A stretch of DNA of 38,170 nucleotides, taken from NCBI GenBank assembly GCA_937921685.1, contig CAKZUF010000032.1, positions 1 through 38,170 of the forward strand, written 5' to 3'. The notes under the pieces were generated by a model. The model was not told the origin of the DNA and searched no databases. It worked only from the letters and a program-made list of their open reading frames with translations. The DNA comes from an uncultured archaeon. Lineage in GTDB: Archaea; Thermoproteota; Nitrososphaeria_A; Caldarchaeales; Calditenuaceae. The position numbers and the translations under genes are program-made. How positions within the stretch are numbered: the stretch's first letter is position 1; each line of letters begins with the position of its first letter. Of the stretch, positions 27,138-38,170 are shown piece after piece.

Positions 27138-28038
27138 ATAATGGCTCAGAGTCCCTGATTACCCGCGGCTCCACGCTCCTAAGCCCCACATAGTGCCTCG
27201 TCAATTCCAGCAAGGCCTCGTGCGTGGCCCCTCTATAGAACCTGAGCCCCCTCACCCCCGCCCTTCTAAGCCTTTCATCAACCTCTGCCCTTCCAAGCGA
27301 CTCGAGGCCACACTTCTTTGAACCATATAGGAAACCCCACACAGAGGAGAATGATACGATAAATGTAGCCAACTCGGAGACGTGGGTAAAGACGGTCTGC
27401 ATCGTCTTCTTAATGGAGTGGTATGCGAGCGGTGTGTGGGTGGGTGATGTGGCGTGTGTGGCTACCACACCGTTCTCTGAGAGTTTTGAGTAAAGGAGGG
27501 AGTAAAACTCTGTGGTGTAGAGGAGGTAGGACGGGCCGCGCTCGAGGGGGTCAGTAACATCAACCACAAAGACATCAACATTATCCCTTAGCTTCTCAGC
27601 CACCCATCGTCTCCCATCCTCAAAAAACAGCCTCAGCCGCGGATCATTGAAAGCCCCGGAGGAGAGCTGTGGTAGATACTTCTGGCAAAGCTCTACAACC
27701 TCTCTGTCCAAATCTATTAAAAAGACTTCCTCAACGGTCTGCCATTTTAGAACCTCTCTGAGGGTTGCCCCCTCCCCACCACCTATGATGACCACGCGCC
27801 CAGGCTCTCCACTCAGACACATGGCCGGATGTACGAGTGTTTCGTGGTAGATATGCTCGTCTAAGAGAGCTGACTGCATTTTGCCATCTAGGAGTAGGCA
27901 CGTGCCGTAGGGCTCTGTCTCCAGTATCTCGAGCCTCTGATAATTGGTCCTACCTCTATAAATCGGCCTAACAACCTTAAAAGACTCAACTACAGAGTCA
28001 GAAATCCACTCCGCATACCAGTAGGCCAGCTCATCCAC
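27127..28038 (-). CDS. speE: Aminopropyltransferase (spermidine/thermospermine synthase family)
   Basis: LLLDGKMQSALLDEHIYHETLVHPA, VVIIGGGEGATLREVLKW, VVDVTDPLERGPSYLLYTTEFY. Confidence 0.9.
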   Translation of the reverse strand: MDELAYWYAEWISDSVVESFKVVRPIYRGRTNYQRLEILETEPYGTCLLLDGKMQSALLDEHIYHETLVHPAMCLSGEPGRVVIIGGGEGATLREVLKWQTVEEVFLIDLDREVVELCQKYLPQLSSGAFNDPRLRLFFEDGRRWVAEKLRDNVDVFVVDVTDPLERGPSYLLYTTEFYSLLYSKLSENGVVATHATSPTHTPLAYHSIKKTMQTVFTHVSELATFIVSFSSVWGFLYGSKKCGLESLGRAEVDERLRRAGVRGLRFYRGATHEALLELTRHYVGLRSVEPRVIRDSEPLFIV

Positions 28039-28501
28039 CTCTAAGCTTCCCTTCTCGCGCCTGAAGACTCACGCGACTATTCCTGTAAACATTTAGTCCG
28101 CGTATTATCTCAAAAGCACCCACGTTCAACGGCTCGATCCTCCCCACTATCAGGTCGTACGCCTTCCAAGGGTCTATACTCTCCCCGCACGTATAGATGT
28201 CGAGCGCAGCATAGCCAAGCTCCGGCCACGTGTGTATCGAGATGTGGCTCTCCTTAATCACGACTATCGCCGAAACACCTCCACCTTCACCAAACCTCTC
28301 AAAATACTTGCCCACTATGGTGGCGCCGCTATAGAGGGCTGCCCCGGTCAATATTTCGTCTAGCAGGTTTGCATCGCTTAAAATGTGTGGGTCACATCCA
28401 AATAGCTCTACGATTAGATGCCTGCCAAGGCCCTTTGAATTTGAAACGGGGTGACCAGCCCGGCTCCCACCCCTCATTTCGGCAATACATTCATTGAACA
28501 A
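28031..28501 (-). CDS. speD: Pyruvoyl-dependent S-adenosylmethionine decarboxylase-type proenzyme
   Basis: ESHISIHTWPELGYAALDIYTCG with self-cleavage Ser; overlaps speE start by 8 nt. Confidence 0.9.
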   Translation of the reverse strand: MFNECIAEMRGGSRAGHPVSNSKGLGRHLIVELFGCDPHILSDANLLDEILTGAALYSGATIVGKYFERFGEGGGVSAIVVIKESHISIHTWPELGYAALDIYTCGESIDPWKAYDLIVGRIEPLNVGAFEIIRGLNVYRNSRVSLQAREGKLRGG

Positions 28502-28578
28502 TCTAAATATTAAGCTTTATCGATTCTGAATGGTTAGTGAGGTAAAGATTTTATGGTTGATGGCTTCATGATAGTTAG

Positions 28579-30750
<2,172 letters not shown>

Positions 30751-30791
30751 GCTGGGCCTCAGTTTAAATAGGGGGCTCTGGAGCTGGATTT

Positions 30792-31454
30792 TTGATGGAC
30801 TCGACCTCCACGTGGATAGGCGTGGCAATGATTCTCCTAGGTGTAGCCGGAATATTCCTAACATATTCCGGGATCTCACACACTTTTGAGCTCGGGCTTC
30901 AGGCCCTTTCAGCCTTACTATTATTCATGGGTGTCATAATCTTTGCAGGGGGTCTCGCGAGGGGCGGGCTTCCAAACGTGAAGCCGGTACACATTGTGAG
31001 TATCGGCCTAGTGGTCTTCCTTTCCACAGCAGGACTCACCGTCTCCGCTCTCACATATACGGGGCCCTTCAAGCTTCTACAGACTAAAGAGGAGTTCCGG
31101 GAGTCACCCATCAAGGTCATAGTGGACATCATCCCCGGCTCCTGGGATCCAAATCAGCCTAATAATTTCGTGCCCAAGAACATCCGGGTGTTGTTGCACG
31201 TAAACCACACGGTAGTTTGGATCAATAAAGAGAACATCGATGTCGCCCACACCGTTACGCATATTAACAGGCTGTTCGACTCCGGGCTCTTTGGGCCAGG
31301 TCTTAACTGGAGCTACTCCTTCCGAGACCCCGGCCTCTACCAGTACTTCTGTATTCCACATCCTTGGATGAGGGGTTCTGTCGAGGTTGTCCAAGTCTCG
31401 GACGAGGAGGTCCAGCAGATCCTCTCCTCCCTCGGGATTGGCTCTCAGAAATGA
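30792..31454 (+). CDS. Membrane-anchored cupredoxin (plastocyanin-like) protein
   Basis: N-terminal TM segments then cupredoxin with IDVAHTVTH … YQYFCIPHPWMRGSVEV type 1 copper ligands (H, C, H, M). Confidence 0.85.
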   Translation: MMDSTSTWIGVAMILLGVAGIFLTYSGISHTFELGLQALSALLLFMGVIIFAGGLARGGLPNVKPVHIVSIGLVVFLSTAGLTVSALTYTGPFKLLQTKEEFRESPIKVIVDIIPGSWDPNQPNNFVPKNIRVLLHVNHTVVWINKENIDVAHTVTHINRLFDSGLFGPGLNWSYSFRDPGLYQYFCIPHPWMRGSVEVVQVSDEEVQQILSSLGIGSQK

Positions 31455-32119
31455 GTGTCGAGAAGTCTATAGCTATTCTCGGTGGGACAGCGGGGCTTGG
31501 GAGAGCCCTCGCTTTGAGGCTCACACAGGCTGGGCGGAGGGTGATTATAGGCTCAAGGGACGCTGAGAGAGCGGCGAAGGCTGCCCAAGATGTGAACAGG
31601 ATTATTGGTGGAGGACTCGCGGTAGGCGACCTAAACGAGGAGGCGGCCGCAAAGGCCGACCTCGTCTTCTTCGCCGTCCCATTCACCGGCTTATACCAGC
31701 TTGCTAAGAACGTCAAAAGCAAAATGAAGACAGGGGCTATCGCTGTTTCCTGCGTCGTCCCCTTAGAATCTGACCTCGGCGGTGGGCCCGAATATCTGGA
31801 GCCCTCCAGCGGATCAGCGGCTGAAGCTCTCCAAGCAATACTGGGAGATGGGGTGAGGGTTGTGTCGGCGCTGACCTATGTCCCGGCCAATGCGCTGGAG
31901 GATTTGAACAGTTCTGTCGACTGCGATGTGGTGGTTTGCGGCGATAAAGAGGCCTCTAAAGAGGTTATGGAAGTCCTCTCTCTGATTAAAGGCATTCGGC
32001 CACTCTACGCCGGCGGGCTGAAGTACTCTAGAATCACCGAGAGGCTGACAGTACTGCTGATAAGGCTGAACAGGCAGTACAACTCCGATAGGGCTGGGAT
32101 AAGGTTTACATATATCTGA
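31451..32119 (+). CDS. npdG: F420-dependent NADP oxidoreductase (NpdG/Fno family)
   Basis: ILGGTAGLGRALALRLTQAGRRVIIGSRD, VFFAVPFTGL; ATG at 31451 overlaps the upstream stop (ATGA). Confidence 0.85.
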   Translation: MSVEKSIAILGGTAGLGRALALRLTQAGRRVIIGSRDAERAAKAAQDVNRIIGGGLAVGDLNEEAAAKADLVFFAVPFTGLYQLAKNVKSKMKTGAIAVSCVVPLESDLGGGPEYLEPSSGSAAEALQAILGDGVRVVSALTYVPANALEDLNSSVDCDVVVCGDKEASKEVMEVLSLIKGIRPLYAGGLKYSRITERLTVLLIRLNRQYNSDRAGIRFTYI

Positions 32120-32141
32120 GGTAGGCCGCGGGTGTTGTAGG

Positions 32142-33500
32142 TTGAGGGAAGCGAGCCAGGCGATCTTCAGGGCATACGACATCCGTGGAAGATATCCGGC
32201 AGACTTGGATGAGTCCATAGCTTATCGCGTCGGACTATCATTTGCGAAGATGTTGGGTGGTGGGGGCAGGGTTCTCGTTGGGAGGGATGTTAGGCTCAGC
32301 GGGCCAAGCCTCTCTCAGGCACTGATTGCAGGTCTTCTCGATGGAGGGGTTGGGGTCGAGGACGCCGGCATGGTTCCCACACCTGTCTTATACCTAGGTG
32401 TCGTTGAATTGGGTTACAACGGTGGAGTACAGGTTACTGCGAGTCACAACCCCCCCGAGTGGAATGGCTTCAAGCTAGTCATGGGTGACGGCGAGACTGT
32501 ATCAGAAGTGCGGGGAATGAGCACGCTCAAGAAAATATTCTTCGAGGAGGTTAAAGTGGACAGGACCCGGAAAGCCGAGGCAGAGAAGGTAGACATAATC
32601 ACACACTACATCGAGAGGGTTAAGGGTCTTGTGAGGCTTCGGAGGAGGGTCAAGCTACTCGTGGACTTCTCGAACGGCGCGGGAGGCGTCATTGGGCCAA
32701 GGCTCCTGAGAGAGATTGGATGCGATCTGACGCCTTTAAACGAGGAGCCTGACGGCCGTTTCCCAGCCCACCCGCCTGAGCCGACCCCCGAGACGCTAAA
32801 ACAGCTCGCTGAAATGATGAGGAGCGGGGATGCGGACCTGGGGGCTGGACTGGACGGCGACTCTGACCGCTCCGTATTCATAGACGACCAAGGCAGGTTC
32901 CTTGAGGGTGACCTCACACTCGCTGTCCTCCTCCACGGACTCGATGAGAAGGGTAGGATAGTCTATGATGTTAGCTGCGGCTCAGTTGTGGAGGAGGTAG
33001 GTTTGAGGCTTGGATTTGAGCCGGTTCTGAGCAGGACGGGACGCGCCTTCATGCTCAGCAAGGTCAGGGAGGTTGGAGCCGTTATAGGTGGTGAAAAGAG
33101 CAATCACATATACTTCTCAGAACTCCACGGATTTGATGACGGCCTATACGCCGTAGCTAGGATGGCTGAGCTAGTCTCAAGGCTCGACCAACCTCTGTCC
33201 AAGCTTGTGGACAGTCTCCCAAGATACTACGCATCAAGCATCAGAGTTGTCGAGGTTCCAGACGAGCTGAAGCAGAGGGTTGTCGAGAGGGTGGCTGAGC
33301 TGCTCCGTCCCAAGGCCCTAAGGATCATAGACATCGACGGCGTCAAGGCCTTCTTCCGTGATGGCTGGGTTCTCGTCAGACCCTCCAACACAATGCCGCA
33401 GGTAAAGTATACTGCTGAGTCAAAGACGCAGGATGGTCTCAACAAGCTCATACTGATGGCGGAAGAGGCTATCAGAGAGGTGCTGAAAACGAGTGTCTGA
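32142..33500 (+). CDS. Phosphomannomutase/phosphoglucomutase family
   Basis: FRAYDIRGRYP, TASHNPPEWNGFK, GLDGDSDRSVFID, GGEKSNHIYF, RPSNTMPQVKYTAES. Confidence 0.92.
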   Translation: MREASQAIFRAYDIRGRYPADLDESIAYRVGLSFAKMLGGGGRVLVGRDVRLSGPSLSQALIAGLLDGGVGVEDAGMVPTPVLYLGVVELGYNGGVQVTASHNPPEWNGFKLVMGDGETVSEVRGMSTLKKIFFEEVKVDRTRKAEAEKVDIITHYIERVKGLVRLRRRVKLLVDFSNGAGGVIGPRLLREIGCDLTPLNEEPDGRFPAHPPEPTPETLKQLAEMMRSGDADLGAGLDGDSDRSVFIDDQGRFLEGDLTLAVLLHGLDEKGRIVYDVSCGSVVEEVGLRLGFEPVLSRTGRAFMLSKVREVGAVIGGEKSNHIYFSELHGFDDGLYAVARMAELVSRLDQPLSKLVDSLPRYYASSIRVVEVPDELKQRVVERVAELLRPKALRIIDIDGVKAFFRDGWVLVRPSNTMPQVKYTAESKTQDGLNKLILMAEEAIREVLKTSV

Positions 33501-34182
33501 CTTCTCGGTGCTGAGCGAGTTCTTCAGGCAGCTTGAAATCTACGCGGTTAAGACAGGGTATCCGGGAGTCTTTCTGCTTTCTTTGGTTGGGAGTGCGATA
33601 CCGTTTCTCCCCCTACCCTACCTCTTCGTGGTAGTTATTCTCTCGGGCATACTCGACCCTCTTCTACTCGGGCTAGTCTCGGGGCTTGGTGGAGCTCTCG
33701 GAAAGATAACGTCCTACCTGCTGGGCAGGCTGGGGTATAGGTTCCTCGGACAGGAGAGGCGGCGGAGTATGGATGCTCTCAACAGGCTGATTGGGAAGTA
33801 TGGTGCCATAGGCGTCTTCATCTTCGCCCTAACACCGCTACCCGACGACGTTTACTACATTCCTATCGGCATGACGAGATACTCCTTCACAAAGTTCATG
33901 ATCTACAGCACAGCGGGTAAAGTGCTCCTAACGGTCTCGGTCGCATACATGGGACGGGCGTATATGGAGGTGCTAGATATGCTAATGAATGGGGGTCCTG
34001 GCGCAACAATTATCTCGATAGCTGTGCTTGTGGTAATAACAATCATCATTCTGAGGGTTGACTGGGAGATGCTGGCACATTATCTCGAGAAAGGCGGAGT
34101 TAAGGCTGTGTTAGCCAATCTAGCCGAGATACTTTCCCTGAGGCGTAACAAGCCAAGGGTCAGTGAGCCTAGTCCAAAGTAG
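33493..34182 (+). CDS. VTT/DedA (SNARE-associated) family membrane protein
   Basis: GGALGKITSYLLGRLGYRFL…YGAIGVFIFALTPLPDDVYYIPIGMTRYSFTKFM. Confidence 0.82.
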   Translation: MSDFSVLSEFFRQLEIYAVKTGYPGVFLLSLVGSAIPFLPLPYLFVVVILSGILDPLLLGLVSGLGGALGKITSYLLGRLGYRFLGQERRRSMDALNRLIGKYGAIGVFIFALTPLPDDVYYIPIGMTRYSFTKFMIYSTAGKVLLTVSVAYMGRAYMEVLDMLMNGGPGATIISIAVLVVITIIILRVDWEMLAHYLEKGGVKAVLANLAEILSLRRNKPRVSEPSPK

Positions 34183-34237
34183 CTGCCGCCATATTCGCGG
34201 ATAAGGTTTTAGACCCTGCAACGCCTGTATAAGGTCC

Positions 34238-35470
34238 GTGGAGGAGAAGAGGCTGTCCGCGGGCCGCCAGTACAAGAGCTACGAGATTGGAATCATAGAT
34301 GAGAATTCTGCATACCTCGGCGTCGATAGGAGACTCCTAATGGAGAACGCGGGGGCTGCGGTGGCTAGGGTGGTGGCTAGAGAGGCATCAAACCTTGCGT
34401 CAGCCAAAGTACTCGTCGTTGCAGGCCCCGGCAATAATGGTGGAGACGCCTTTGTAGCAGCGCGACACCTAGCTGGCAGGGCCGCTAGAATATCTGTTAT
34501 CCTGCTGGCCAGGCCAGACCAGATAAGGACCCCTGAGGCAGCAGCCAACTGGGAGGCGGTTTGCAGAATGAGGCGGAGCGTCGACTACTATGTTGCAGAC
34601 ACGCTTGAGGACTTACATAGGCTCCAGCAACTCTTCAGAGAGGCTGACATTATTATAGACGGCATATTCGGAACAGGTGTCCGAGGGGAGATCAGAGAGC
34701 CGCATAAATCAGCAATCAACCTCATCAACTCATCTGCTGCAAGGGTCTTCTCGATTGACGTTCCCTCCGGCATGGACCCAGACACAGGGAAATACACCAC
34801 CACTGTCAGGCCGAGTGTCACAATTACACTCCACGGCGCCAAACCATTCATGACTCTTCAACAGGAGCTGGCTGGCAAAACCTACGTCGAGCCAATCGGT
34901 GCACCACCCGACGCCGAGGCCATAGCAGGTCCAGGTGACCTGGCCTACGCCCTTTCAAGGCTGAGACAGCCTGTATCGGCGAGTGTGGGAGGTGGGGCTG
35001 AGGAGGCTCAAGGAGCGGCTGAAGCCTTGAGGATTCTTGGCGTGGAGCCGAGGATGGAGGGGCCGGGGGAGGGGTTAGCTGTGGTTGTGGATGGCTTTCT
35101 GGCCGGGTATGGGTTCGAAACGGGTATTGGAAATCCCGGAGCCCTGGTAAAGCCAGTCCAAGAGCAGCTTGGCGAGGATGCTTCCCGCCTCGCGAAGACC
35201 ATGGGAAAACCCGTCTTCCTAGTGGGCGGCTGGGACTCTATCTCGGACGGTGTCTACTTGAAGTCCAACTGGATCGAGCCACCAGTCAGCTCAAAATACG
35301 TTCTAGGCGTGGCCACCTCTCTCTCAGCAGCCTTCTTGGCGAGTGGAGTTGAGCCGATTTACGCCCTAGGAGCGGCTTGCTATGCGGCTCGGAGACCACT
35401 TAGGGGCAGAGGCCTTGAGGACAGGCAGGCATATCTGGATGGGCTTAGACGTCTCCTCCTGAGAAAATAA
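34238..35470 (+). CDS. NAD(P)HX epimerase (YjeF_N) with shortened, degenerate C-terminal dehydratase-like domain
   Basis: LLMENAGAAVARVV, VVAGPGNNGGDAFVAARHLA, DIIIDGIFGTGVRGEIREP, SIDVPSGMDPDTG; no GTGDVLAG motif in the ~180-aa C-term. Confidence 0.85.
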   Translation: MEEKRLSAGRQYKSYEIGIIDENSAYLGVDRRLLMENAGAAVARVVAREASNLASAKVLVVAGPGNNGGDAFVAARHLAGRAARISVILLARPDQIRTPEAAANWEAVCRMRRSVDYYVADTLEDLHRLQQLFREADIIIDGIFGTGVRGEIREPHKSAINLINSSAARVFSIDVPSGMDPDTGKYTTTVRPSVTITLHGAKPFMTLQQELAGKTYVEPIGAPPDAEAIAGPGDLAYALSRLRQPVSASVGGGAEEAQGAAEALRILGVEPRMEGPGEGLAVVVDGFLAGYGFETGIGNPGALVKPVQEQLGEDASRLAKTMGKPVFLVGGWDSISDGVYLKSNWIEPPVSSKYVLGVATSLSAAFLASGVEPIYALGAACYAARRPLRGRGLEDRQAYLDGLRRLLLRK

Positions 35471-35473
35471 TGC

Positions 35474-36283
35474 TCAGAGAGTCTTAATTCTGGAGAGGAT
35501 TCTTAGAAGGCCGTTGAAAGACTCTACTGTTCCATCCTCCTTGGTCCCGTTGGGCGGGATATAGTGGGTCTCCAGTGAGACGACGCCGTCGAATGTTCTA
35601 TCCAGCTCCTGGAGTTGTCCGAAATAGTCTATCATTCCAGAGCCTATCGGCTTAAACTTGAATGCGCCGTTCTCCACAGCAGCATCCTTCAAGTGGACGT
35701 GGATGATGTTGTCTCTCACATGCTCGTAGCCCTGCGGGTATGGCTCCTCCCTTGCGAAGAAGGCGTTGCCGGGATCCCAGAGAACCTTTAGCCAAGGGCT
35801 CTTGAAAGCATCAAGCAGCATCCTAGTCTCCACACCGGTCCCGACCATGCAGCTATACTCGTTCTCGACGGCGAGAACGACGCCCTCGTCGGAGGCGATG
35901 TCCAAGGCCGGGGCGAGAAGCTCAACGACTCGGTCAAGATTCCTAGCCACCCCGCCCTGCCACCAGAAAGTGAATATTCTAGTGAATCTAAGGTCGAGCA
36001 GCTTTGTGAGCTCCATCGCCCTCCTCAGAATCCTTAGGCTCTGGGCATGCCCGTCTCTGTCGTCGATGTAGGTTTTGAAGGCGTAGGAATCTATATTGGA
36101 GACCTCCAGCCCATGCCTCTGTGCACTCTTCTTGAGCTCGAGTACTTCGCTGTCACCTAATTCACAGACATTTTTGCCCCAGACGTCGCGTATCTCGACG
36201 TGTGTCGCTCCTAGGCGCTTAGCTATCTTGAATGCGTGGTCCGGGTCTTGTGATATCTCGTCAGAGATTATTCCGAGCTTCAT
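35474..36283 (-). CDS. Sugar phosphate isomerase/epimerase (xylose isomerase-like TIM barrel)
   Basis: MKLGIISDEISQDPDHAFKIAKRLGATHVEIRD…VLWDPGNAF…HVHLKDA…SLETHY; ATG at 36283 preferred. Confidence 0.85.
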   Translation of the reverse strand: MKLGIISDEISQDPDHAFKIAKRLGATHVEIRDVWGKNVCELGDSEVLELKKSAQRHGLEVSNIDSYAFKTYIDDRDGHAQSLRILRRAMELTKLLDLRFTRIFTFWWQGGVARNLDRVVELLAPALDIASDEGVVLAVENEYSCMVGTGVETRMLLDAFKSPWLKVLWDPGNAFFAREEPYPQGYEHVRDNIIHVHLKDAAVENGAFKFKPIGSGMIDYFGQLQELDRTFDGVVSLETHYIPPNGTKEDGTVESFNGLLRILSRIKTL

Positions 36284-37053
36284 ATCAGCCGCCTCAGATA
36301 ATCGCGATAGAGGGGGAGTATATCGTCTCCGCCTGCCAGGTCCCTGTGCCAGAACCTCTCCCACTCCACGGAGAGATAGCCCTCGTATCCAGACTGCCTG
36401 AGGTCAGAGACTATTTCTTTGAGGGGGACAACACCCTCACCGGGTGGCGTAAAAACCCTCCTACCTCCCCTCCAGACAAAGTCCTTCAAGTGTACATGCC
36501 CTATCCTCCCCGCCAATAGCTTGAACGCCTCGCCATGTGACCCGCCGGCGTAGATTATGTTGGCTGGATCGTAGAGGAATATTAGCTCGTCAGAGAGCCC
36601 TAAAAGCTCCGCGATGTTAGAGGTATCCGCCAGGTAGTCGTGGGTCTCAATCATTATTCTGACGCCGCGATCTCCCGAGATACGGGCCAAGAGCTTGTAT
36701 CCGTTAACCACGCGTTCGGTGTCCTTTGGAAACTCGCCTCCATAAACCCTTAAGCCCGATGCGCCGATTTCTACGGCCAGTTTGACCAAGTTGCTGGCCA
36801 GCTGGAAGGCCGAGCCCGTATCATCGCTGAGCATCTCGGAGAGTCTGAGGTAGCTTGAGAGGACAGGGACTGGTAGGTTGTAGGACTTTAAGAGCTCAAG
36901 CTGTGTGCGCGGGATAGGCGGGGCAGGTTTTAAGTGAACTCCGTCGTCAGCCACCCTAAGCTCGACACCATCAAAACCCATCCTGACCGCCCGCTCCAAA
37001 ACCTCGGCCAGACTCAGCTCGGGATAGGCTAGGCTTGTAAAGCACAGCCTCAA
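36280..37053 (-). CDS. Sugar phosphate isomerase/epimerase (second paralogue)
   Basis: GFDGVELRVADDG…LIFLYDPANIIYAGG…IGHVHLKDFVW…GYEGYLSVEWE. Confidence 0.85.
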   Translation of the reverse strand: MRLCFTSLAYPELSLAEVLERAVRMGFDGVELRVADDGVHLKPAPPIPRTQLELLKSYNLPVPVLSSYLRLSEMLSDDTGSAFQLASNLVKLAVEIGASGLRVYGGEFPKDTERVVNGYKLLARISGDRGVRIMIETHDYLADTSNIAELLGLSDELIFLYDPANIIYAGGSHGEAFKLLAGRIGHVHLKDFVWRGGRRVFTPPGEGVVPLKEIVSDLRQSGYEGYLSVEWERFWHRDLAGGDDILPLYRDYLRRLI

Positions 37054-38087
37054 AGAGGCACATCACCCCAACCGAGTGGTAGAGAAACCTTCACACCCCT
37101 CTCGGAGCTCAGATAAACTGCCTTGATCAGCTCCAGGCTTTTAATACCTTCAACACCATCTACTGGAAACTTTCTCCCACTCTTGACACAGTCGGCGAAG
37201 TCTGCTAGGAGGGCTCTGTGGAGTTCTCCGAAGGCTATCCCGCTGCCGTCAACTTGGACTTCACCATCATCCGTCCATATTCTGAGGGAGAGGTCGTGTA
37301 TCTCGGCAAATCCTCTGGTGCCTAGCACCCGTATCTTCCTATACTGCCTGTTCGTCGGCTGCGTGTTCACTGTTGCTGAGATGGCTCCGAGGGCCCCGCT
37401 CCTGAACCTTATTGCTGCAGTAGCCACATCCTCCACCTCTATGGATGGGTGTGATGCGTTGGAGATGAATCCCGAAACCTCCTCAACATCTCCACCGAAC
37501 CATAGGACTAGGTCTAGAGTGTGTATTGCCTGGTTCATCAAGACCCCGCCACCCTCCGTCTCCCAATACCCCCTCCAACTCCGTGCAATCTCGTCACTCC
37601 TGTAATAGTCGGCCTCACCCCTCCACCACTTAAGCTCCGCCTCAATCAGGTAAACCCTCCCCAGACCACCGTCTGAGACCACCTCCTTAAGCCGCCTCGC
37701 CGCCCCCAGATACCTCTCCTGAAAAACCACACCCAGTCTAAGCCCCGCATTCTTAGCGGTCTCAGAGATTAGGCGCGCCCCCCTGAGAGTCGTGGCCATG
37801 GGCTTCTCGACCAGAACGTGTTTTCCGTGTTGTAGGGCGTAGAGTGTCTGTGGTGCGTGGAGGTAGGATGGCGTCGCAACCACCACAGCCTCCACATCCG
37901 GGTCTTTGACCACCTCGTCTATCGAGGCGTAAGCCTTGGCGCCAAACTGCCGCCCAACCATCTCAGCCCTCTCCCTCACCTGATCTGCAACAGCGACAAG
38001 CCGGCAACTCTCAAGCATCGAGATATTCCCCGCGTGGACCTGCCCGATAACCCCAGCCCCCACAACGGCAAAACCGACCCTATCCAA
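37050..38087 (-). CDS. Gfo/Idh/MocA family oxidoreductase
   Basis: VVGAGVIGQVHAGNI, VVVATPSYLHAPQTLYALQHGKHVLVEKPMATTL, GGGVLMNQAIHTLDLVLWFGG. Confidence 0.92.
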   Translation of the reverse strand: MDRVGFAVVGAGVIGQVHAGNISMLESCRLVAVADQVRERAEMVGRQFGAKAYASIDEVVKDPDVEAVVVATPSYLHAPQTLYALQHGKHVLVEKPMATTLRGARLISETAKNAGLRLGVVFQERYLGAARRLKEVVSDGGLGRVYLIEAELKWWRGEADYYRSDEIARSWRGYWETEGGGVLMNQAIHTLDLVLWFGGDVEEVSGFISNASHPSIEVEDVATAAIRFRSGALGAISATVNTQPTNRQYRKIRVLGTRGFAEIHDLSLRIWTDDGEVQVDGSGIAFGELHRALLADFADCVKSGRKFPVDGVEGIKSLELIKAVYLSSERGVKVSLPLGWGDVPL

Positions 38088-38170
38088 GCCGAGAACAAGG
38101 CCTTATAGGCCAGTGATAAATCCTCCCTCAACCCTATCGCGGAAACAGAGCGGCCACCGAGTGTCGAGCC

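Overview
The window looks like chromosomal sequence from a thermophilic archaeon, most likely TACK/Thermoproteota (possibly the Caldarchaeales/Nitrososphaeria side). This is inferred from gene content: egsA, a geranylgeranyl reductase, CDC48/VAT, CdvB-like ESCRT-III, RadA, TiaS, Pcc1, archaeal SpeD/SpeE and F420:NADPH oxidoreductase. From about 4.5 kb onward it is densely packed with recognisable core and metabolic genes. The first ~4.5 kb is more accessory. It holds a 28-heptad coiled-coil protein fused to a PD-(D/E)XK-like domain, an orphan C-terminal fragment resembling a tetraether-synthase-type radical SAM protein, and a membrane HTH gene with an inverted, N-terminally truncated copy beside it. 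It also holds an aspartic protease gene frameshifted in a C7 run and a TATA/palindrome element. Other points worth checking are an 86-aa EMC6/Rab5ip-like membrane protein, a CBS-C2H2 zinc-finger fusion, an ACL5/thermospermine-synthase-like aminopropyltransferase, a degenerate NAD(P)HX dehydratase domain, a nucleotidyltransferase with an altered signature loop, candidate operators in two divergent sugar-related intergenic regions, and five convergent gene pairs with overlapping 3' ends. I found no rRNA, tRNA, CRISPR array or intact transposon. All family calls were made by reading motifs, without database searches.
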